64,000 nt of DNA from Ulota crispa (taxonomy: Eukaryota > Streptophyta > Bryopsida > Orthotrichales > Orthotrichaceae): positions 13,454,001 to 13,518,000 of the forward strand of contig OY987243.1 in NCBI GenBank assembly GCA_963920765.1, written 5' to 3'. This document shows, piece by piece, positions 57,184 through 64,000 of the stretch. The first letter of the stretch is position 1, and every line of letters starts with the position of its first letter. Made by a program: the position numbers and the translations under genes. Under the pieces are notes generated by a model. It searched no databases. It worked only from the letters and a program-made list of their open reading frames with translations, and was not told the origin of the DNA.

Positions 57184-57452
57184 TTTGTTGGATTTCAATA
57201 CTAGGACTAGCATAGATATTTGCTCTAAGTCCAATGTCCAATGATATTACCCACCAAATTTTGTTTGATTGGTTTGAAAAAAACTCAAAAATCAGAAAAA
57301 ATCTGCAGTACTTCCTCTAGTTTAAAAAAAAGTTCTATGGAACAAGTAAATGAATATTATTGTTAAAAAGTTGAATTTTCTAACACATTTAATAGTATTT
57401 ATTACACCACATAGAGCTACTTATGAAATTTGTATTTGGGGTCATTGGTTAA

Positions 57453-57662
57453 CCCGTGAAGGGCCCTTGGGCTTTAGAGATACGGTACCAAATATGGTCG
57501 CAATTAATATTCAGAAGTTTGAATCAACTGAAATTAAGTGTTACAACCATACATATTGAAGGGTTGTATGATGGTGGGTGCATAAAAAAATCGAAAAACC
57601 CTCAGAGCAGCTCAAACACGCCTGTACATACAGCTGCAAAGGACTTTCAAACCATTCAGGGG
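57453..57662. mobile_element. TTAA-type element, short copy H
   Basis: TTAA at 57449-57452 and 57663-57666; CCCGTGAAGGGCCCTTGG to AAACCATTCAGGGG; 210 bp. Degraded ends. Confidence 0.55.
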
Positions 57663-57666
57663 TTAA

Positions 57667-58698
57667 TGCCACCCACAAGTCATAGGGTTTAAATTGTTGG
57701 CAAATGACTGTTGAGTTGTCCACTGTATATTGGAGAATTTCCGAAGGGAAGGGCAAGCAGTGGACGAATTCTGTCAGAATTCGCCAGCAATTTAAACCCT
57801 GCCACAACATTCTAGATATTTCTGCACCTCTTGACTCCATTGCAAAGTCTTGTCTGTAACACACGTAATGGAAGAAGATTGGTGTTCCCCTCCTGCTTGC
57901 TGAGGAGTACCACGTGTCAGATATAGTTGGTGGTACCGTAGGAGCATTCATTCTACTCTTTTGTTTTTGCTTAATTCTATAATTCTGACTAATTTGCAGT
58001 ATTGCACCAAGGGGTTTAATTTTAACCCAAACTAATGTGGCATATGATGTGGCGAGTGAGTTTATATCTCTAAACTTGTGAGGGCTATAGTTTACTCTCA
58101 TAAGATTATAATCATCGAAAATTTAGATGTTGGGAGGGAACAATTAAGCCCCATGGAAAGGGTGGAATCTTTTGGTTCCATGCTCACTCCTGAAAGGTAA
58201 ATTTTCACCCTTTTGAATGAATGCGTTCTCAACTCCGAAGGTATATTTGTTGTATTTTAAATTCCTTTCAAACTTGCAAGATAACTTTTTTTGCTCGCAT
58301 TTTCATCACCCTAGGTATGAATGTACCCTAGGAGTGTCAATATCTAGATAGTTGACAATGGATGATTTTGAGTGCGTATTGTATGAGCTACTTGAAATGT
58401 ATGAAGTACATCCAAGTATGGCTAGAAACCAAATTTTTGTTTATTTTTCAAACACGTAAATATTTCTGTCATTGGATGCTTCATGGCTTTCGCGGAGGGT
58501 TTTGAATCAATTCATGTAAAGATAGAGAAAAGAAGTAGAACTTGCAAAATGAAGATCTTTGTTTCTATTATCTTCTTGGACCATAATTTTGCCTCAAAAG
58601 CTCCATATCGATATGCTACCACCTTCTTGCACTCTTAGAGTTCAAAAGCCTAACAATTTTGTTTTTAGTCAAAGACAATTTCAAGTCTTCTTTCATTT
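57667..58698. other. Intergenic stretch with a 186-codon minus-strand frame
   Basis: The frame 57541-58101 (minus) overlaps the end of the short TTAA element, has no recognisable domain and lacks exon-like composition. I treat it as chance. Nothing else supported. Confidence 0.35.
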
Positions 58699-59335
58699 AG
58701 AAGTGCTTTACACTATGTCCCACTTCCCATCTTTACAAGTCCCACCTCAAAACCAGAAAAAAATTAATTCCAACTTCATCGAGTCATCAACGGCAATAAG
58801 GAGCACCAACAAAAGCCATGAGAATTTTAAAAAAAAGTATTGGTGGGACTTGGGTTAAAAGCTAGATCTAGCATAGCATTCAACTCAAAACTTGAGTGAA
58901 ATTCCACCATCTCAATGCCAAAGCTTCCAAAAAAGTGTTGCCCATGCCCATGCAAGGTATGTACACTCATAAACGTCAAACTAAGGATTTTGAACATGAT
59001 AGGTATCAATAAACAAGTAGCAAATTATAGGATCCTATTAGGAACAAAAAAATAATGAGTTTGCACTTTCAAACGTATTATTTGGATACTGTGAGAATAA
59101 GTTATGAAATTTTAAAGAGCAAACTGCCATTGCAGCCATAACCACTTTTAAGATTTCATGTTCACATGTTGTACATCCTTGTCATTACATCTATTCGCTT
59201 CCACAGATTTTCCAAAATTTTAGAGGTGACGGCTATGGGGACATTGACGCTTATGGGTGTTCCTACCTTATGCAAATTACAGTGAATTGGAACGTGGCTT
59301 GTGGGACATAGTGTGAAGTGCCGCCCCTTATAATT
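58699..59335. mobile_element. MITE, family M4, interrupted by an M1 MITE
   Basis: Left GTGCTTTACACTATGTCCCA, right GGGACATAGTGTGAAGTGCC then GCCCC. The M1 element at 58953-59270 lies inside, leaving about 315 bp of M4. Confidence 0.8.
58953..59270 (+). mobile_element. MITE, family M1, copy 4, nested
   Basis: AAGGTATGTACACTCATAAA to TTATGGGTGTTCCTACCTTA; flanked by TGC on both sides. Aligns with copy 1 throughout. Confidence 0.9.
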
Positions 59336-59557
59336 GTAAGCATTTTCTAATGTAATCATGGAAGTAGTTTAGTAAAGTAATTTTATTATGTAATAGTTAG
59401 ATCAAACGTTGCTAGAATGTACATTTTAGTAAAAGTATGGAAATAGAAAGGAATGAGAGTTTTATTAAGTTGATTTTCAATTCAAGTTTCTTTGATTGTA
59501 GATTAAAGTAATAGTTTTTATATACAGGAATCACTGCAACCAGATTGATACATTTAA

Positions 59558-60284
59558 CCCTCAAGGCCTAAGCACTATTTCTTGACAACTAGTGATTTTG
59601 GGCAGCTTACTACAAGTGGATGTTTCATTTTTTTTCTTTGAAATTTGCACGCATGATGTGCCCAAGGAGTAACTTAAGATCCAACAATTTTCATAAATTT
59701 TGACTACATCAAAAGTTATTATATGATATGTTGTTTTTTTTGAACTCCAAGCAGCCTAGGAAGCTCAAAAAACTTCTTTAAAAATGATATTCTTTTGAAT
59801 TTTTTTTTGGAATTGGTTCTTTAGACTTGTATGTCTGTGGGAAGCTTTGAATCATTTGATTTTGATTAATGAAATGAAAATTATGAGAAGTTTTAGTTTG
59901 TGGGTAGGTATGAAGTCTCTCAAAACCATACCTACCAGCAAACTAAAACTTCTTGTAACTTTCATCTCATAATCAAATTCAAATGATTCAAAGCTCCCCA
60001 CATATATATAAGTAAAAAGAACCAATTCAAAAATATAAATAAAAAGAATGTCATTTTTAAAAAAGTTTTTGAGCTGTCCAAGCTACCAAGAGTTCAAAAA
60101 AAAACAACATATCATGCAATAACTTTTGAACCTTGTAGTCAAAAGCTTTGAAAATTGTTGGATCTTAAAGCTACTCCTTGGCACATCATATGTGAAATTT
60201 CTCAAAAAAAAAAAAAAAATCCACTTATAGTGAGCTGCCCAAAATCCATTTTGTCCCCCAAAAGGACAAGTGAGCTTTTAGGGG
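59558..60284. mobile_element. TTAA-type MITE, foldback form, copy I
   Basis: TTAA at 59554-59557 and 60285-60288; CCCTCAAGGCCTAAGC to TGAGCTTTTAGGGG; 727 bp. Arms mirror each other around about 59930 (TGGGAAGCTTTGAATCATTT against its complement near 59980). Confidence 0.85.
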
Positions 60285-60288
60285 TTAA

Positions 60289-61101
60289 TGTCCATTTTCA
60301 ACATTTCCACTCTAAACTACTGATTTTCTTGATTATAATTATAAGTGAGTTGCTGGAATTTGAAATTCAGCTTTATGTGAATATATATGTGACTGTATTG
60401 GGATATTGGTAGATTCAATCACATGGAAATACTCAAAACTTCAAAACCTACAACTCATGCCCACAAACCACTTCCAAAATATTCCTCCTTGTTGTATTTT
60501 ATTAACAGATATTTCTGTATTTTTTTTAAACGGAGAGATTTAGTGACCTATTGTGAGTATTTTGGTTAAATTCATTGATACAAAATAATTCGTAGTGATC
60601 ATCAACAAATCCTGTTGGAATCTGGCTAAACGATTGCATGGTTGTTCTTTCAAAATCATACATGCTCTACATTAATTCCAAAATTTGTTGAAATCTTGCA
60701 AATTTTGGTTCAAAAATTAATTTCTACTAGGAAGAGCAGCCTTAGTGAAAGGAATAATAATATTTGTTTGTTTGCTTGCTTACCAGTTTATTTATATATT
60801 TAATTTTGAACAAAGATTTATAGCAAAATGAATAAACGCGTACTATTTCATTAGAAGTGCACATGCAGTGTTTCTAAAGTGCTTAGGATGCAAAATTCTT
60901 GTAAGAGAAATTAGCTATTGCCACTCCTATTGTAAAAAAAAATTGACCTTGCACACATACAAACCTTGAAAAGAGAATAATATGTTATGATCACATTTAT
61001 TACAATAAAAAAAAAAAAAAATCTACTACCAATTGAAAAATAATAGCTTATTTCATTTTAGAATACAACAAAAAAACAAAATTGCAACTATCACTGCTTA
61101 A
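60289..61101. other. AT-rich intergenic stretch
   Basis: Nothing supported. Confidence 0.45.
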
Positions 61102-61840
61102 CCCCTAAATCTCTAAGTGTCCCCTCGAGGGACAAATGAGATTTTGGGCAGGTACCTATGACTAAACTACTTTGTGTGATGTTTTGAAACTGTTCTGGAA
61201 GATGGGGAATTTGAAGATCCGTGTGCACTTCTTTTTTTTTTTTTTTTTCATTTTAACATTTTTTGAAAAAGTAAAAAATGAATTTCTGATTTTTTTTGGA
61301 GATGGGGCAGTCCGGGCAGCCCAAAACTTTTTTAAAGTTTACATTTTTTTGAAATAAAAATCTGAAATTGGTTCTTTGAGTTTACATATACATGGGAAGC
61401 TTTGAATCACTTGTTTCTAGTAAATGAAATGAAAGTTATGAGGACTTTTAGTTAACTGATAGATATGACTCCATATCTACCAGTTAACTAAAAGTCCTCA
61501 TAACTTTCATTTCATTTACTAGAAACAAGTGATTCAAAGCTTCCCATGTATATGTAAACTCAAAGAACCAATTTCAGGTTTTTATTTCAAAAAAATGTAA
61601 ACTTTAAAAAAGTTTTGGGCTGCCTGGACTGCCCCATCTCCAAAAAAATCAGAAATTCATTTTTTACTTTTTCAAAAAATGTTAAAATGAAATTTTAAAA
61701 AAAAAAAAAAAAATGTGCACACGGATCTTCAAATTCCCCATCTTCCAGAACAGTTTCAAAACATCACACAAAGTAGTTTAATCATAGGTACCTACCGAAA
61801 TCTCATTTGTCCCCCGAGGGGACACTTAGAGATTTAGGGG
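61102..61840. mobile_element. TTAA-type MITE, near-perfect foldback, copy J
   Basis: TTAA at 61098-61101, TCAA at 61841-61844; CCCCTAAATCTCTAAGTGTC to its exact complement. 739 bp. Two arms of about 365 bp meet at 61465-61475 with almost no loop and only a handful of differences. Each arm is the half found at the left of copies A and K. Youngest-looking member. Confidence 0.95.
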
Positions 61841-61844
61841 TCAA

Positions 61845-62552
61845 ACACATGACCAATTATTAATGTGCTTGATATGTGATTAGTCATTAGCATGTGTTTG
61901 ATCTGTCACCAGTCATTGACATGTTTACAATAGTTTTGATATTTCTGCATTCAATTTTTTTTCTTCTTGCCCATGCGGAAGTGTGACCAATCTTCTAGAA
62001 CACAAGTTCATAATAAAAGGTCAAAATTGAAAAATGAATGGTCATTGATATGTTCACAGTAAATTCCTTCACTTGAATTACAAAGACGCACGTGCCTATG
62101 AAACAAAATCTAGGACCCAAATGTCTATCAACTTAAGGTCAACGTTTCACGAGGTCCTTTTCAAATATTGGAGGATTTACCTGGAATTCTTAATTGCAAA
62201 ACCTCATGAATCCAAGTGGCTCAACAATTCTAAGAAAAGAATACAACAATGGTGTTCACAAATCATTGACAGACAAAGGAATACCTGGCTTGTGGACATA
62301 CCCAAGCCCACTTCTAAATTCATAACCTCTACAATTATCAATATACAATAGACAAAGATCAACATTACAACCCTTCTCATGCCAAGCCATCGAACTTTAA
62401 TTAAGAACAAATTTCTACGCTAGTCTATAATGGTAAAACTAAAAAATAACAAACAATATTGCACTGTAAAATCATATGACACTTTTGGCTAGCATGAAAG
62501 TTCACTCTAAATTTACCAAAATGAATTATTCAAAAATGTTTACAATGGGTAC
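61845..62552. other. Intergenic stretch
   Basis: Open frame 62073-62351 (plus, 92 codons) has no recognisable domain. Nothing else supported. Confidence 0.4.
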
Positions 62553-62775
62553 ACTAAATATTGCATTTAGTTTGTCTTGACAATTTGGTTGCTTTGACAA
62601 TTAGATTGCCTTACTTTGGTAAATTACTTCGAGACTCATTACTTGGCCACTTGGAGGTGCATGCAACTCTTTAGATACTTGGGATTTTTCATGGTTTACA
62701 ACTTCAACAACACTAGTTTGTTTTTTAGTAACTTTGTTCTTGCTACAATGGTGCTTGGTTAGCGTCAATCTTTGT
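62553..62775 (+). repeat. Dispersed repeat R1, copy 4
   Basis: Shares CTTGGCCACTTGGAGG(T/G)GCATGCAACTCT, in blocks, with 11340-11370, followed by CATGGTTTACAAC. Left end CACTAAATATTGCATTTAG. Confidence 0.65.
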
Positions 62776-62848
62776 AAGAGCAACAATTGGATAAGATCAC
62801 AGCCCCATCCCCCTTTTGCTCAAAAGCATGTATTATGAGATTGGTTAA

Positions 62849-63802
62849 CCCCTAAAGGACCGTTGTCCTTGCAGGGGACAAATGAGATTTCGGGCATGTA
62901 CCTATGGCTAAAGTACTTTGCATGATTTTTTGAAACTTTTATTGAAGGTGAGGAATTCAAAAATCTATGTGGGAATGTAATTTTTTCTTCATTTTGACAA
63001 TTATTGAAGAAGCTATGCATGAATAACTGAAAAACAGGGGACTATTGGGCAGCCAAAAAAAAATTGAAGTTTTTTTTAATTTTCTTTTGAAATTGGTTCT
63101 TTAGATTTTTATGTATTTAGGAAGCTTTGAATCATTCAATTCTAATAAACGAGATGAAAGTTATGAGAAGTTTTAGTTTGCAGGTAGGTATGGGACTCCC
63201 AAACCTCCATTCCTTTTCCCCCTTGTAAAACTTTTTGCTTTACTTTTTTGAGCTCTTTGTGTATTTGTTTTTTTACTTTTTTTTTTCCAAGTTGTAGTAG
63301 ACTAAGATTCCTTGGTTTCTACCTTTTGGATCAAAGTAATTCAGATTTCTAAATTTTACATAAATCCTCCAATTTTGCCTAGTGTATTTGTAATATTCTA
63401 GACCTTCCACCATTGCAAGATTTTACAAAGTATGATCCACATGTCCAATTCATCTGAAAATTCTCCCACACATACCTAACTTGGTTTTGGACATGATAAA
63501 AAAAATCCTCAACTTTGCATAGAGTAATTTTTTTGGGTTATCAATGGTCAAAGGCTTTTGAAAGTTTTGGGTAGTAAAGTAAAAAACTTTTTTCTTCACT
63601 TTGGATGTAAATATCTCACTCCTCAACATTTAGATTGAGCTGATTTTTTCCCAAGAAGTACCTCCCATAGTCTAGGCCAAGATCCTATGGTTGGATTTTC
63701 CAAAAAAAAGTTTTTTTTTTTTTTTTTTCTATTCTACTCACTCTCCCAAAAGTGGCAGTTTTACATTGAAATTTACAGAAAAAGGCCACGGTCCTTTAGG
63801 GG
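62849..63802 (+). mobile_element. TTAA-type MITE, composite form, copy K
   Basis: TTAA at 62845-62848 and 63803-63806; CCCCTAAAGGACCGTTGTCC to CACGGTCCTTTAGGGG; 954 bp. Same orientation and order as copy A: GGGCATGTACCTATGGCTAA in the left half, AAAAGTGGCAGTTTTAC in the right. Both ends and TTAA intact. Confidence 0.93.
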
Positions 63803-63806
63803 TTAA

Positions 63807-64000
63807 GGTCAAGTGCTTGCATATGGTCAACATTTTCTTTTCATCAATTCCCATTTTGACTCTTTAGTTAGAAAGGCGTTTGGTTAGTGTCACAATAGTA
63901 TGGGTGGAAAAACACCTCCAAAGTTGCAACCCCTAAAATTAGGAAAAATAACACAAATAAAGGATTTGTTTATGATCAATGCTTGGATAAGGTCAACACT
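63807..64000. other. Window end
   Basis: AT-rich DNA without a supported feature. Confidence 0.4.

Noticed and set aside
57541-58101. 186-codon minus-strand open frame
   Set aside because: The longest unexplained frame, but it overlaps the end of a TTAA-type element, shows no domain or family resemblance, and has no exon-like composition.
62073-62351. 92-codon plus-strand frame
   Set aside because: No recognisable domain; AT-rich non-coding context.
1-64000. LTR retrotransposons or other virus-derived elements
   Set aside because: I looked for long direct terminal repeats, gag/pol-like frames and primer-binding-site motifs and saw none that I could support.

Overview
The window reads as nuclear DNA of a land plant. 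It is AT-rich and contains intron-split plant genes with GT..AG borders (exosome RRP41, organelle BOLA4, a DUF569 actin-crosslinking-like protein), a canonical MIR390 precursor, a broken copy of the plastid ribosomal protein S17 gene, and very many small non-autonomous DNA transposons (MITEs). The protein sequences suggest a non-flowering plant such as a moss, but that is an impression I cannot prove from the window. I recognise no rRNA, tRNA, CRISPR, LTR retroelement or virus-derived element.

Layout. At 2.5-5.5 kb lies RRP41 (minus strand, seven coding exons), with hAT-type MITEs in its first and last coding introns. A MITE-dense intergenic stretch covers 6.6-14.9 kb and includes a three-level nested insertion at 11.3-12.9 kb. 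A 0.77-kb long inverted repeat at 14.9-15.7 kb stands just before the DUF569 gene, whose leader begins near 16 kb and whose coding exons span 17.3-20.3 kb on the plus strand. After more MITEs come the plastid S17 pseudogene (24.6-25.1 kb, minus), a Stowaway-type MITE, and a gene for a small secreted cysteine-rich protein (27.0-27.5 kb, minus). BOLA4 follows (28.0-29.9 kb, minus). The 3' part of a decayed tandem copy of BOLA4 lies upstream at about 30.0-30.4 kb.

From 30.5 to 45 kb I see only transposon fossils and unannotated AT-rich DNA. A MIR390 locus with its own TATA box occupies 45.5-46.6 kb (plus). From there to the end of the window no gene is convincing. MITEs, hairpins and a 24-bp tandem repeat fill the space.

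The most striking element is a family of at least 12 dispersed elements (65 to about 960 bp) that start CCCCTAAAGG, end CCTTTAGGGG and sit inside TTAA. One copy interrupts another MITE exactly at a TTAA that is uninterrupted in a sister copy. This points to a piggyBac-like, TTAA-targeting family in a plant. Some members are composites of two unlike halves; others are near-perfect foldbacks built from one half.

The genes do not form a functional cluster. RRP41 acts in RNA decay and processing, BOLA4 in organelle iron-sulfur or glutaredoxin biology, MIR390 in the TAS3 tasiRNA-auxin response pathway, and DUF569 is of uncertain role.
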